From positions 1,674,001 to 1,738,000 of the forward strand of contig NZ_CP154799.1 in NCBI RefSeq assembly GCF_050920705.1: 64,000 nucleotides of DNA, given 5' to 3'. The stretch comes from Regnicoccus_A sp014224355. Its GTDB lineage: Bacteria; Cyanobacteriota; Cyanobacteriia; PCC-6307; Cyanobiaceae. A program made the translations under genes and the position numbers. The notes under the pieces were generated by a model, which saw nothing but the letters and a program-made list of their open reading frames with translations, made no database searches and was not told where the DNA came from. Positions 1 to 8,021 of the stretch are shown in pieces (position 1 is the stretch's first letter; each line of letters starts with the position of its first letter).

Positions 1-2
1 CG

Positions 3-200
3 CTGGTGCCTGGCATGGCGCTGCAGAACCTGCAACGCGGGCAGGCCGACACCGACTACGCCCGCCCGCAGGTCGAGAGCATGGAGCAGCTGCTGGCGAA
101 GGTGGCGGAAGCCGTCGCCAGCGGTGGGTCGGCATGGGTGGAGCTGCCTGGTGGCGGGCGGGTTGAGATCGGGCCTGACGGGCAGGTGACGGCCCGCTGA
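3..200 (+). CDS. Hypothetical protein, 3' end only
   Basis: The reading frame is open to the left edge, so the gene probably begins outside the window; internal starts exist at 6 (GTG) and 15 (ATG). The visible 60-odd residues include an Ala/Glu-rich helix (LLAKVAEAVASG) and a short beta-like tail (WVELPGGGRVEI, GPDGQVTAR). It ends one base before the convergent zinc-finger gene on the other strand. It is probably part of the mobile element, but I recognise no family. Confidence 0.5.
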   Translation: MVPGMALQNLQRGQADTDYARPQVESMEQLLAKVAEAVASGGSAWVELPGGGRVEIGPDGQVTAR

Positions 201-710
201 TCAGGCCTTGGCGCGGCTGGCGGCCACACGGCAGCGGGTGGAGCAGAACTGGGCGGTGGACCGCTTCGGCGTGAAGCTGGTGCCGCAGTGCTCGCAGGTG
301 ATCGGCTGCTTCTCTTGGCGATGCTTGGCGCGGTGGCGGGCGACACGTTGGCGGTTCAGGGTCGCGTCACGGCAGCACCGACATTCGCCGTCCGAGGCCA
401 GCTCGGTGCTCTCCGCCTGAAGGCTCCGCAACTCATTGCGCTCAATGATTCGCAGCCGACTGGCGAAGGTTTCGCCGCAGGTCTGGCAAGCGGCCAGGTG
501 GAAGACGTAGGTGGTGGTCATCTCAAACCTTGAATCGCCCTCCGCGAAGTCGTCGATGACGGAGATGTAGGTGGGGTGGACCTTGGTGGCCGTCGGCCAG
601 CAGGTAAGGCGCTCCAGCTGGGCCAGGAGTGCCCCCTGCCGCCGCCCGAGCTGGTTGGCCATGAAGTAGCTGCGTGCGTCCATGCGTGGCCAGGTTGCCC
701 CTGGTGTCAT
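201..710 (-). CDS. Cysteine-rich zinc-finger-like protein
   Basis: The C-terminal half carries several Cys pairs typical of structural zinc ribbons: CQTC, CRCC, then CEHC followed by CSTRC in the last 35 residues, with a basic helix (RHRAKHRQEK) between them. This suggests a small nucleic-acid-binding protein of the mobile element. The start is uncertain: the longest form starts at 710 inside the first iteron-like repeat, and alternative ATGs lie at 683, 659 and 521. The 521 start keeps all the Cys motifs. Its upstream region holds the repeat array at 710-831, so the repeats may control it. Exact function unknown. Confidence 0.6.
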   Translation of the reverse strand: MTPGATWPRMDARSYFMANQLGRRQGALLAQLERLTCWPTATKVHPTYISVIDDFAEGDSRFEMTTTYVFHLAACQTCGETFASRLRIIERNELRSLQAESTELASDGECRCCRDATLNRQRVARHRAKHRQEKQPITCEHCGTSFTPKRSTAQFCSTRCRVAASRAKA

Positions 711-831
711 TACCCCTTAGCGTAACGGGGCAGTGCTGTTACGTCAAGAGGTAACGGCACCAGGTACTGGCCGAGCCCTTGGAGTCATTACGGCTTGGCG
801 TAACACCATCCCCTGTTACGTCAAGGGGTAA
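710..831. repeat. Four iteron-like 17-bp repeats in two dyads
   Basis: Four versions of one 17-bp motif (consensus TTACCCCTTGACGTAAC) are visible: direct at 710-726 and 788-804, inverted at 738-754 and 815-831. The direct pair is 78 bp apart and the inverted pair 77 bp apart, so the unit is a duplicated dyad. It lies between the zinc-finger gene and the RHH/replication genes. Such phased repeats fit either replication-initiator iterons or a repressor operator. A degenerate half (CAAGGGGTAACAG) recurs near 11,027-11,040 at the other end of the element. Confidence 0.7.
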
Positions 832-920
832 TGGTTCCAGGGTGGATTGGAAATCCACGCCCTCGGCCAGCACCCGTTCAGCCACCTTCCACAATTCTTA
901 ACACTCTCATCCCACACCCC

Positions 921-956
921 TAGTGCAACCCTGCATCACATTGATAGTGTGCACTA
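921..956. promoter_or_regulatory. Inverted repeat upstream of the RHH gene
   Basis: TAGTGCA at 921-927 is mirrored by TGCACTA at 950-956, in an AT-richer stretch 144 bp before the ribbon-helix-helix start. RHH regulators often bind such short dyads and repress themselves, so this is a plausible operator. No promoter boxes could be assigned with confidence. Confidence 0.3.
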
Positions 957-1099
957 AAGCATTGATGTGTGCCTTAGACATGCACTGATGCAGTGATAGC
1001 TGTGACACAACAGTTGCAGGGGCAGCGGTGTCAGCGGGCGGCGGGCGATTGCAGCGGCTGAATGTGACGTAGGGTCCGTGGAGTCGCCGCCAAACCCGC

Positions 1100-1276
1100 A
1101 TGGCATTCGCCCCGCCCCCGAACAAGCAGCAGGTCACGATCCGCTTCCAGCCCACCCTGCTGGAGAAGCTCAATGCCGCCGCTCAGCGTTCTGAGCTGGC
1201 CCGCGCTGAATACGTCCGCCGCATCGTCGAGCGCGCCCTTGAGCATGAGCCGCTGCCCGTTGTGCTCACGGACTGA
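1100..1276 (+). CDS. Ribbon-helix-helix (CopG/Arc-type) DNA-binding protein
   Basis: A 58-residue protein with the classic RHH layout: a short beta strand (QVTIRFQP, about residues 11-18), helix A (LLEKLNAAAQRSE) and helix B starting at ARAEYVRRIVERALEHE. RHH proteins dimerise and insert the paired strands in the major groove; on plasmids and phages they act as copy-number or transcription repressors. It lies 100 bp upstream of the replication protein and downstream of the iteron-like repeats, so a role in controlling replication of the element is likely. The start ATG gives the usual short N-terminal arm. Confidence 0.75.
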   Translation: MAFAPPPNKQQVTIRFQPTLLEKLNAAAQRSELARAEYVRRIVERALEHEPLPVVLTD

Positions 1277-1376
1277 CCCGCCGGCATTGAAAAGGGGCAG
1301 GTAGCCCCGCCCCCTGTCCACCCCTGTCGCTGCCACTTTCCAGGGCAAACAGCGGCAGGGATCACTGAGCAACAAA

Positions 1377-4349
1377 GTGAGTTTAGCCGATTCCGACTCC
1401 AGTCAGCGCAGTGGCGCAACAGTCGGAATCGTTTCAGACAGTGATCTGCAGGCAATGCCGCTTGATTGGCGGTTCGTGCCCGTCAAGGACAAGCATCCTG
1501 CGGATCTTCATGGCAACAAAGACCCCAAGGACTGGTTTGATCGCTTCCAGTTCGATGCTGACTTCTTCCTTGAGCTGAACGGCAACAGACCTGAAGCCCT
1601 TGGTCTGCTCACTGGCCCCGTCAGCGGTGTGCTGGTGGTGGATCTTGATGATCACGGCTGGCCTGAATCGTTCCAGAAGGAAAGCGGCCGCACTGTTGAT
1701 GATTTGCCCAGCACCATTGCCTGGTCAAGCGGCAAACCAGGACGATCAGGTCGCGCTCTTGCTGTGCCGCAGGAGTGGTGGCCATACCTGCGAAACCGCA
1801 GAGCGTTCAACTCAGAGGATGGACGCACCCTATGGGAACTGCGCTGGGATCGTCACCAGGCCGTCATCTGCGGCAGGCATCCACAGACAGGCGCCTATCA
1901 CTGGCTGGAAGGCTGCAGCCCGCAGGAACTTGGCGACCCAGCTGAAGCGCCGGAATGGTTGCTGGAACTGTTGCTGCAGGAGCAGTTTGATGACAAGGCA
2001 CAGCCTGAACCAACTGAAGCTGATGCCATTGAGGCGCTGCAGATCATCGGCTTCCTGCCGCCTCTGGAATACCAGGACCATGACTCCTGGCTGAAGGTCG
2101 GCATGGCATTGCATCACCTTGGCTGTGATGTGACGCATTGGGTTGAATGGTCAAGGGCCATGCCAACCTTTGATGAGAAGGAATGTCATACCCGCTGGAA
2201 GTCATTCGGAAAATACAAAGGCCGCAAGATCGGCATGGGCTCCCTACTGAAGTGGGGAGCGAAGCACGGGTACGCCAGGAGCAGATCGACAAGACCAGGC
2301 CCTACCTACCAACATGATCGCCATATTGCTGTTGCCGAAGGTGAAGCGGTTGCACCGCTCATTGCCCGTGAGTTCCAACGGCTCAGAGCCCAAGGGCCAC
2401 CCATTGTCATCCTGCAAGACCCCTGCGGCTCAGGTAAGACCAAACATGCCCATGACATCAACAGGGCTCTGGCCACACTGCCTGACATCAAGCATGTGGT
2501 TTACGTCAACAGTAGCTATCGCAATCTGTCATTCCCTGCGCTGAATCGTTACGTCAAGCCTCCTGCCAGGCATCGTGATGTCGTGGAAGTTGAAGTGAAG
2601 TTTGATATTGTCCATCGCACCCGCAGGCGTGACCAGAAAGACGACGACCTGCCCGTTGTCGAGAGCGCCACCTGTCATTACGCCTGGAACCTTGGTGACT
2701 TCAAGCGGCAGGGTGCAAAGACAGGACACATCAAGGGCTTCTGCAATGCCTGCCCACGCAAAGCAACCTGCAGCTTCATCTCTGAGCGTGATCGCTTCCT
2801 TGCGTTCTGGCAGAAGGGTCGCACGCAGTTCGTTCGCACCAACATTGACCTGCTGCCCTTTGTTATCAGCACGCTCCCTGATGAGCTGAAGGCCAAGACT
2901 GTCATCGTCTTTGATGAAGCCAATTTGATCAGCAAGGCGCAGAGCATCAAGTATGAGATCGTCTATGAGCGGTTTGATACCTGGCTGCAATACCTGAGGA
3001 ATGATGGGCGCTTCAGGAATGATGAACTGGCCCGTACTCTTGTGGAGCAGCTGCGCGACCTGGAGATCAACACGCCTAAAAACAAGCGTTATGGCCTTGA
3101 TCCTGCTGATCTCAAGGAGTACATGAAGGATTGGATCGAAGCGTTCCGCGCTATCCATGGTGATCAGATCCCCGAACACTGGGCTGATCTCGCCACTGAA
3201 CCAGTTGAGTCGCCGGATGACGTACACCCCGAACAGGAATCACAGCTCACTTCCCCTCTCCTGTTCCCTGCTGTTGCAGGTGCCCTTCTGGGCTTTTATG
3301 GCGCCATCCGCTCCGATGATCACCCTCAGGGAAAGGTCGAGCCACGCATTGCCCTAACCGTCCCATCTGATGCCCTGCAGCGTCTCATCCAGAACGTTGC
3401 AGGCGCTGTCGTTCTTGATGCCACTACGGACCCTGCTCACACTCTCTCCTGCCTCTCTGCTGATCCCGACGTGCCAGCCGCCACCCTCGCCACCAGAGCC
3501 GATACAGGCATTGACCGCATCCAGTTCATTCAGATCCCATGCCTTGGCGCTCTTACTGCCAACCGCCGACCTACCCAAACGCAACGCCGTAATGCTCTCG
3601 CCGCTGCTATCGAAGATCACATCAAACACAAGTACATCTGGGAAGGACACCCCCTGCCGCATGGACGGACACCATCTGTTGCCGTCATTGACCAAGGAAG
3701 TAAGGCACGCTCAGGTGACCTCAAGTGGCACGTTGATAATCGTGGCTCCAATGCTGCACGCTCCTGCGCTGCTCTCATCTGCTTTGGCCTGCCCTGGATC
3801 TCCATCGGTGATGCCAAAGCTACGTTCACCGCTCATTACCCTGATGCCACTCAACAGGACTTTGATGCTTGGTATCTCAAGCAGGTCGGTGAAGAACTGA
3901 TCCAAGGTATCCATCGACTCAGGCCCATTGACCTTGATGCCGATGATCAGCTCCAGGTCTTTCTCGTCACCAATGCCGATCTCTCTGGCATGGGCATCGA
4001 CATCACACAGGCCAAAGCCGAGGACTTCTCCTGGTTCGCTGCTGACCCGCACCGCCAGACAATCGCCAAGGCCAGCAACGATCTCGACGAGCTTTTCGGT
4101 CAAGGCGCCTTCCAGGTCACGCAGGCTGCCTTCTGCACCGCCTCAGGGACGCCTAGGAGCACCCTCAAGGCCGCCTTGCAGGCCTGCGGCATGTCCTGGG
4201 CTGATCTGCTGCTGCTGGCGCCCTGGAGGGCCGCTGACGCTGAGGACGCTGCACGACCCCGCCCACGCGGACGGCCCCGCAAGCTCCAGATCCATCCAGC
4301 AGTGGCCTGGCTGGCTGCTCAACCTGCTGGTTTCTGGGCCAGAAAATAA
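1377..4349 (+). CDS. Primase-helicase replication protein (CyRepA-like)
   Basis: A 990-residue multidomain replication initiator. Residues about 20-190 resemble a primase-polymerase fold, with the acidic motif VLVVDLDDHG near residue 84. Residues about 215-305 look like a primase C-terminal (PriCT) domain (SWLKVGMALHHLG...W). The rest is a superfamily-2-type helicase: Walker A CGSGKTKHAH near residue 350, Walker B VIVFDEANLI near 508, and a motif-VI-like QGIHRLRP. Four cysteines between the Walker motifs (ATCHY, then FCNACPRKATC) are spaced as in Fe-S helicases of the XPD/DinG group. The overall plan fits cyanobacterial plasmid CyRepA-type proteins. The start codon is GTG; an ATG at 1455 is possible. 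Confidence 0.75.
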   Translation: MSLADSDSSQRSGATVGIVSDSDLQAMPLDWRFVPVKDKHPADLHGNKDPKDWFDRFQFDADFFLELNGNRPEALGLLTGPVSGVLVVDLDDHGWPESFQKESGRTVDDLPSTIAWSSGKPGRSGRALAVPQEWWPYLRNRRAFNSEDGRTLWELRWDRHQAVICGRHPQTGAYHWLEGCSPQELGDPAEAPEWLLELLLQEQFDDKAQPEPTEADAIEALQIIGFLPPLEYQDHDSWLKVGMALHHLGCDVTHWVEWSRAMPTFDEKECHTRWKSFGKYKGRKIGMGSLLKWGAKHGYARSRSTRPGPTYQHDRHIAVAEGEAVAPLIAREFQRLRAQGPPIVILQDPCGSGKTKHAHDINRALATLPDIKHVVYVNSSYRNLSFPALNRYVKPPARHRDVVEVEVKFDIVHRTRRRDQKDDDLPVVESATCHYAWNLGDFKRQGAKTGHIKGFCNACPRKATCSFISERDRFLAFWQKGRTQFVRTNIDLLPFVISTLPDELKAKTVIVFDEANLISKAQSIKYEIVYERFDTWLQYLRNDGRFRNDELARTLVEQLRDLEINTPKNKRYGLDPADLKEYMKDWIEAFRAIHGDQIPEHWADLATEPVESPDDVHPEQESQLTSPLLFPAVAGALLGFYGAIRSDDHPQGKVEPRIALTVPSDALQRLIQNVAGAVVLDATTDPAHTLSCLSADPDVPAATLATRADTGIDRIQFIQIPCLGALTANRRPTQTQRRNALAAAIEDHIKHKYIWEGHPLPHGRTPSVAVIDQGSKARSGDLKWHVDNRGSNAARSCAALICFGLPWISIGDAKATFTAHYPDATQQDFDAWYLKQVGEELIQGIHRLRPIDLDADDQLQVFLVTNADLSGMGIDITQAKAEDFSWFAADPHRQTIAKASNDLDELFGQGAFQVTQAAFCTASGTPRSTLKAALQACGMSWADLLLLAPWRAADAEDAARPRPRGRPRKLQIHPAVAWLAAQPAGFWARK

Positions 4350-4475
4350 ATACCCCGATTTGGGCCAGGACTGCTTTGTGTAGTAGTAAAGCAGTCCTGG
4401 CCCACTGGCAGTGATTTGTTTGTACTAGCGCAGGGCTTCACCACAAAGCAGTCCTGGCCCAAATGAGGGTATTTA
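4347..4475. repeat. Long inverted repeat with internal third copy after the replication gene
   Basis: Arms at 4347-4380 and 4442-4475 are 34-bp inverted copies with about two mismatches. A third copy of the core, AAAGCAGTCCTGGCCC at 4388-4403, pairs perfectly over 16 bp with 4362-4377 around a 10-base loop. The left arm can therefore fold with the middle or the right copy, giving competing structures. The left arm starts at the stop codon of the replication gene. It could be an origin, a strong terminator or a regulatory RNA structure; there is no T tract to favour a simple terminator. Confidence 0.75.
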
Positions 4476-4493
4476 ATTGCTGCTGCTGAAAGT

Positions 4494-4730
4494 GTGCCCT
4501 TGTTGAGAACTGTTCTCAGTCCTTGGCGCCCCCCGGGTGACCGCCTTCAGGCCGGCTCCAGTCGCATCAAGGACGCCATCGACCAGACAGGCATCGTCCC
4601 CTGGTGCGTCGGTGCCAGCCTCACCGCTTACGATGCCCTCAAGGGCCACGGCATCTCACGCATTCAGATCGACCTCGCCCTGGAGCAGCTGCGACGTGAA
4701 GATCAGGCTGACCAAGCTGAACTGTTCTGA
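4494..4730 (+). CDS. Small hypothetical protein
   Basis: 78 residues from a GTG start. The C-terminal part (IDQTGIVPWCVGASLTAYDALKGHGISRIQIDLALEQLRRED) has a coherent helical composition typical of small phage or plasmid genes. It lies between the inverted repeat and the HTH gene, on the same strand as the replication protein. No family recognised; function unknown. Confidence 0.45.
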   Translation: MPLLRTVLSPWRPPGDRLQAGSSRIKDAIDQTGIVPWCVGASLTAYDALKGHGISRIQIDLALEQLRREDQADQAELF

Positions 4731-4745
4731 CTTGCCCGGCCACCC

Positions 4746-5417
4746 GTGATTAGCTGCGGCAGAATGATGGCTATGGCAGAGACAAATCGGACACGACGCG
4801 GTAGAACCAACCCTGTAAAGACCGATAAGGGCACATATGGCAGTGAGCTGAAGACCCTTGATCGAATGCAGGAAGTGTGGGCACTTCGCATCCGGGGCTA
4901 CAGCTTCCGGGCTATTGCAGCGCAAATGGGCATCAGTCCCAACACTGCTTGGCGTGACTGTCAGGAGGCACCTGATGGTGTGGCACTGATGGATGACACG
5001 TCCATCGCCCGCAGCCAGCTACTTGGTGGACACCGCATCCTGCTCAATCACCTGCTGAGTGAGATCGAGGAGCAGCGCCAGAACGGGCAGCGGGTGGTGG
5101 AGCTGGCGCCTGATGGCACGCCTGTCCGCACGACGGTGAAGCCGATGGACGCCAAGCTGATCGGCGAAGCCGGACGCTGCCTGGACCGGGCCGCCAGGTT
5201 GCTTGGCTTGCTCGACGGCCCCATCGAGGGCAGTGGCGGCAACCAGGTCACAAACATCACGTTGGCCGCGCCCAGCGATGGCTGCACCTTCGAGCAGCGC
5301 TGGTCCAGTACCAACACCACCACAGTGGACGCCACGGCCACGGAGAGCCCCTCAGAGAGCCCCACAGGTGCCATTCAGGGCAGCTCAGGGGTGGACTCCC
5401 CCGCCCAGCCCTCCTGA
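4746..5417 (+). CDS. Helix-turn-helix protein, possible terminase small subunit-like
   Basis: Residues about 40-80 (EVWALRIRGYSFRAIAAQMGISPNTAWRDC) form a clear HTH of the kind found in small terminase subunits and site-specific recombinases. A helical middle follows, then a low-complexity Ser/Thr/Pro tail from about residue 175. The longest form begins at GTG 4746; ATGs at 4764 and 4776 are more natural starts. It precedes the terminase region on the same strand, so a DNA-packaging recognition role is plausible, but a regulator cannot be excluded. Confidence 0.6.
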   Translation: MISCGRMMAMAETNRTRRGRTNPVKTDKGTYGSELKTLDRMQEVWALRIRGYSFRAIAAQMGISPNTAWRDCQEAPDGVALMDDTSIARSQLLGGHRILLNHLLSEIEEQRQNGQRVVELAPDGTPVRTTVKPMDAKLIGEAGRCLDRAARLLGLLDGPIEGSGGNQVTNITLAAPSDGCTFEQRWSSTNTTTVDATATESPSESPTGAIQGSSGVDSPAQPS

Positions 5418-5435
5418 GGGCGGCCAGAGGGGCAT

Positions 5436-5551
5436 TCACTTCGGCGGCAGCAGGCCCTCCTCCACCGCTACATCCAGCATCCGCTGCGCCTTGGCATCAG
5501 CGACGCCACGGGCGTACCGGACAGACGGTCCAGGGCTGGGTGACCGAAAAA
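5436..5551 (-). pseudogene. Possible remnant of a second tyrosine recombinase C-terminus
   Basis: On the minus strand, FFGHPALDRL in one frame continues as RYARGVADAK...GLLPPK and a stop in another frame. This mirrors the end of the adjacent integrase (TGHASLDQLARYVDV), including the GHxxLD and RY catalytic context. It therefore looks like the tail of a related recombinase broken by a frameshift. The evidence is short and rests only on pattern similarity. Confidence 0.3.
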
Positions 5552-5602
5552 GTCAGCTGACGGATTTCGGTCAGCACCCTGGCCGCACGGACGCCCCTGC
5601 TA

Positions 5603-6187
5603 TCAACCGCCAATCAATGCCAGCGCTGCCAATTCATCATTGGGCGTGACATCAACGTATCGAGCAAGCTGGTCTAGTGATGCGTGACCAGTGAAGCGTG
5701 AGATTGTCCGCAGGCTGGCACCACCCTGCGCCATTGTTGTAGCCAGACTGCGCCTGAAGCTATGGAGACTGATGCCAGTCGGCAGTTCAAGTCCATTCAA
5801 TGTCTGCCGTAGTGCTAGGTCAGCCGCCTGTCTGGTCATAGGTTCAGCCAGGCCGAACCTGCCAGGGAAGGCTAGATCCTTTGGCCTTGGCTGCCGTCCA
5901 TGCCTTTGTGCCCAGTGTTCACGATAAAGTTGTAGTTCTGCATTCAAGCGTTCGCCAATCTTCACTTCACGGGTCTTGCGTGTTTTGGTGGTTTGCTTGA
6001 CAAACACGATGTGATCATCATGTATGGCACCCCAACGCAGCTTGAGCGTTTCTGTGACACGGCTGCCTGTCCAGCGCATGACTGCCCACAGGCAGCGCTG
6101 TTCAGGTGATGGAGCCGCATTCAAGAGCCGCTCCAGGTCATCGGGTGTGAGGGTGCGTGCCTGACCGCTGCCATTGGTCTTGGGCAT
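5603..6187 (-). CDS. Tyrosine recombinase (integrase), catalytic domain only
   Basis: About 194 residues covering essentially only the catalytic fold. Visible active-site residues are Arg in TGSRVTETLKL, a Lys in the KQTTKTRKTR hairpin, His-x-x-Arg in LHSFRRS, His in FTGHASLD and the Tyr nucleophile in LARYVDV. It lacks the usual N-terminal core-binding and arm-binding domains, so it is shorter than a typical 300-400-residue integrase. It is encoded against the replication and packaging genes. ATG 6187 is preferred; 6214 is an in-frame alternative. Repeated GACAAGTC sites lie in and beyond its promoter region. Confidence 0.85.
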   Translation of the reverse strand: MPKTNGSGQARTLTPDDLERLLNAAPSPEQRCLWAVMRWTGSRVTETLKLRWGAIHDDHIVFVKQTTKTRKTREVKIGERLNAELQLYREHWAQRHGRQPRPKDLAFPGRFGLAEPMTRQAADLALRQTLNGLELPTGISLHSFRRSLATTMAQGGASLRTISRFTGHASLDQLARYVDVTPNDELAALALIGG

Positions 6188-6193
6188 GATGCC

Positions 6194-6578
6194 GACTTGT
6201 CTGCTGAATCCCATTCAGCCTACGACAAGTCAAAGCATTTAACAGGTGATCTGAGGGATTGTGTCAACGTCAAGTCGGCCATTCAAGGCGAGCCACTCAA
6301 GGCGACGGCTGGCACGGGCCGGCGTCCAGCGTGGCTGCTGCCTGAGCTGGCGGTAGCCGCCCACCTGTGCCGCCTGCGGGCCAGCACCCCGCCTGCCCGC
6401 CTGGGGGGTGCCTGCCTGCCCGCCTGGGGGTGCCTGAGCCGCCGCCTGCCCGCCTGCCCCTCAGCGGTACACCTGCCACTCTGACTTGTCTGCCCGTTGA
6501 CCTTCTATCTAATACGACAAGTGGACTGTTACAGAGGCGGTCTGCCTGGTAGTCGCAGCTCCCACAAAACGACAAGTC
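6194..6578. repeat. Five dispersed GACAAGTC sites around the integrase promoter
   Basis: The octamer GACAAGTC or its complement occurs at 6194-6201, 6224-6231, 6483-6490, 6516-6523 (last base changed) and 6571-6578. The first two form an inverted pair with 22 bases between them, directly upstream of the integrase; the last lies 63 bp before the next gene. This is what arm-type integrase sites or a divergent repressor operator would look like. The intervening sequence has no convincing gene. Confidence 0.6.
6370..6476. repeat. Low-complexity CTGCCCGCC tract
   Basis: Imperfect direct repeats of a CTGCCCGCCTGGGG unit fill this noncoding stretch between the integrase and the next gene. It is strongly GC-rich and would translate to low-complexity Pro/Ala peptides in every frame, so it is not treated as coding. 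Confidence 0.5.
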
Positions 6579-6641
6579 GGCTGTAGATTGGAGGGGACCT
6601 GGCGGAGACATTCGACCTCCCCCGCCAGGGAGCCCCAAGCC

Positions 6642-7367
6642 ATGACTACCACTGCGACCCTCGGTCAGATCGACGTTGACGACCTGGAGGCAGGCTTCAG
6701 CGTCAGTATTCGCACGCTCCGGTCATCTGACCTGGCGGATGCCTTGCTGGGTGAATTCGACCGTCTGGGCTTCGGCCCAGCCATGGAGAGAGATCCGCTC
6801 ACCTTTCAGCTTCAGCGTCTTGCCTGCTTCTCTACCCAGACCATCGAAGACCTGCCCGACGATCTGGCAGAAACAGCCGGCGAAACAATCGAGAACGCCA
6901 TCGACACACTGAACGACCATGCACCGGACGGCTGGCACCTTGGCTTCTCTGAAGGTGACGGCTCCGATCTGTGCTGGCAGCCGGTGAGCCTGCGGGCTCA
7001 ACTCCAGGCTGTTGGCAGCCGTTGGGTTGCTGACGACTGGGACAAGCGCAGCCAGAACGATGCCATCGACGACATCATCGAACGCTTCGATGATTGCCCA
7101 GAATCCTTGCAGGACTTTGACCATTCCGACTGGGTCAACCTGGCGGAGTGCTACACGCGTGATCTGTTGCGCCGTTGGGATCAGCAAGAGTCGGACATCC
7201 GCGAACTGTTCGACGACTACTGCGAGGCCATCGGCTGCACCAGTGCTCTGGAAGCGCTGGAAGGCCAGACCATCGAAGATCCCGACGACATGGCAGCCGC
7301 CTACGTCAATCTGGCGATGACCTGGGGAGCCCGGCTGCTGCTGGACGAGATCAACCCTGACCGCTGA
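6642..7367 (+). CDS. Highly acidic hypothetical protein of the element
   Basis: 241 residues from ATG 6642, preceded by a CAGGGAG ribosome site. By eye count it holds about 54 Asp/Glu against about 16 Arg/Lys, spread along the whole length (for example DDWDKRSQNDAIDD and ERFDDC), with many Trp and Leu in a helical pattern. Such charge is typical of DNA-mimic or anti-defence proteins but also of ordinary soluble phage proteins. It is followed after 6 bp by a small HTH gene. No family recognised. Confidence 0.6.
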   Translation: MTTTATLGQIDVDDLEAGFSVSIRTLRSSDLADALLGEFDRLGFGPAMERDPLTFQLQRLACFSTQTIEDLPDDLAETAGETIENAIDTLNDHAPDGWHLGFSEGDGSDLCWQPVSLRAQLQAVGSRWVADDWDKRSQNDAIDDIIERFDDCPESLQDFDHSDWVNLAECYTRDLLRRWDQQESDIRELFDDYCEAIGCTSALEALEGQTIEDPDDMAAAYVNLAMTWGARLLLDEINPDR

Positions 7368-7373
7368 TCTGTC

Positions 7374-7694
7374 ATGGATCACCCCCAAGATCAGCTCACC
7401 ACCGCCGCCGAACTGCTGACCGATGGCGTGCCGCGCAAGGATGCAGCCGAGCGCCTGGTGGAGCAATACGGCATCAGCACTGCCAGCGCTTACCGACGGC
7501 TGGCAGCCGCTGAGTCTGACGCCGGCGCTGAGCAGTCCTGCCGTCAGTGCTTCGACCTGGGCGAGTTCATCGCCGAGCAGTACGTGCAGCTGGTGCGCGG
7601 TGCTGCTGATGATGAAGCCAAGCTCAACGCACTGGCCGGGCTCACCTCAGCCTGCAGCAAGCTGAAGCTACGGCACCTCAGCTTCGACCCCTGA
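7374..7694 (+). CDS. Small HTH-containing hypothetical protein
   Basis: 106 residues. The N-terminal half has an HTH-like pattern (GVPRKDAAERLVEQYGISTASAYRRLAAAE), as in small regulators or packaging-recognition proteins. The C-terminal half is helical with a Cys pair (CRQC). It starts just after the acidic gene and ends at a hairpin and terminator, so the two probably form one transcript. Confidence 0.6.
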   Translation: MDHPQDQLTTAAELLTDGVPRKDAAERLVEQYGISTASAYRRLAAAESDAGAEQSCRQCFDLGEFIAEQYVQLVRGAADDEAKLNALAGLTSACSKLKLRHLSFDP

Positions 7695-7745
7695 GAATCA
7701 CGATAATTCTCACGCCCAGGCGGTCCACATCGGGCCGCTTTTTTT
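7693..7745 (+). terminator. Hairpins and rho-independent terminator
   Basis: A first small hairpin (GAGAAT...ATTCTC, 7693-7711) overlaps the stop codon. It is followed by a 7-bp GC-rich stem at 7720-7726/7732-7738 with a 5-base loop and a run of seven T at 7739-7745. This is a textbook intrinsic terminator for the two upstream genes. The next ~270 bp up to the terminase start hold no recognisable gene. Confidence 0.8.
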
Positions 7746-8021
7746 GACCTGGTGGGCAGGATGGGAACCCACCATCACACCACAGGTGGGCACGATTGAC
7801 CCGGGGTATGGTAGCGATTACCCAACCGCCAGGTACCAGTCCCACCAGATCCCCAACCAATACATATCACCTATCAACCTACCTGTAGCACAGCAAGAAG
7901 GGGGGTAGGGGCTCAATTTCTGAGCGCCGCAATACACAAGCCCGCCCACGAAAGTACCCTAAGTCTATGTTTCCCAGCCCGCAAGTTCTCAGCTAGGGTG
8001 AGCCCAACAAGTTTGTGGCCG

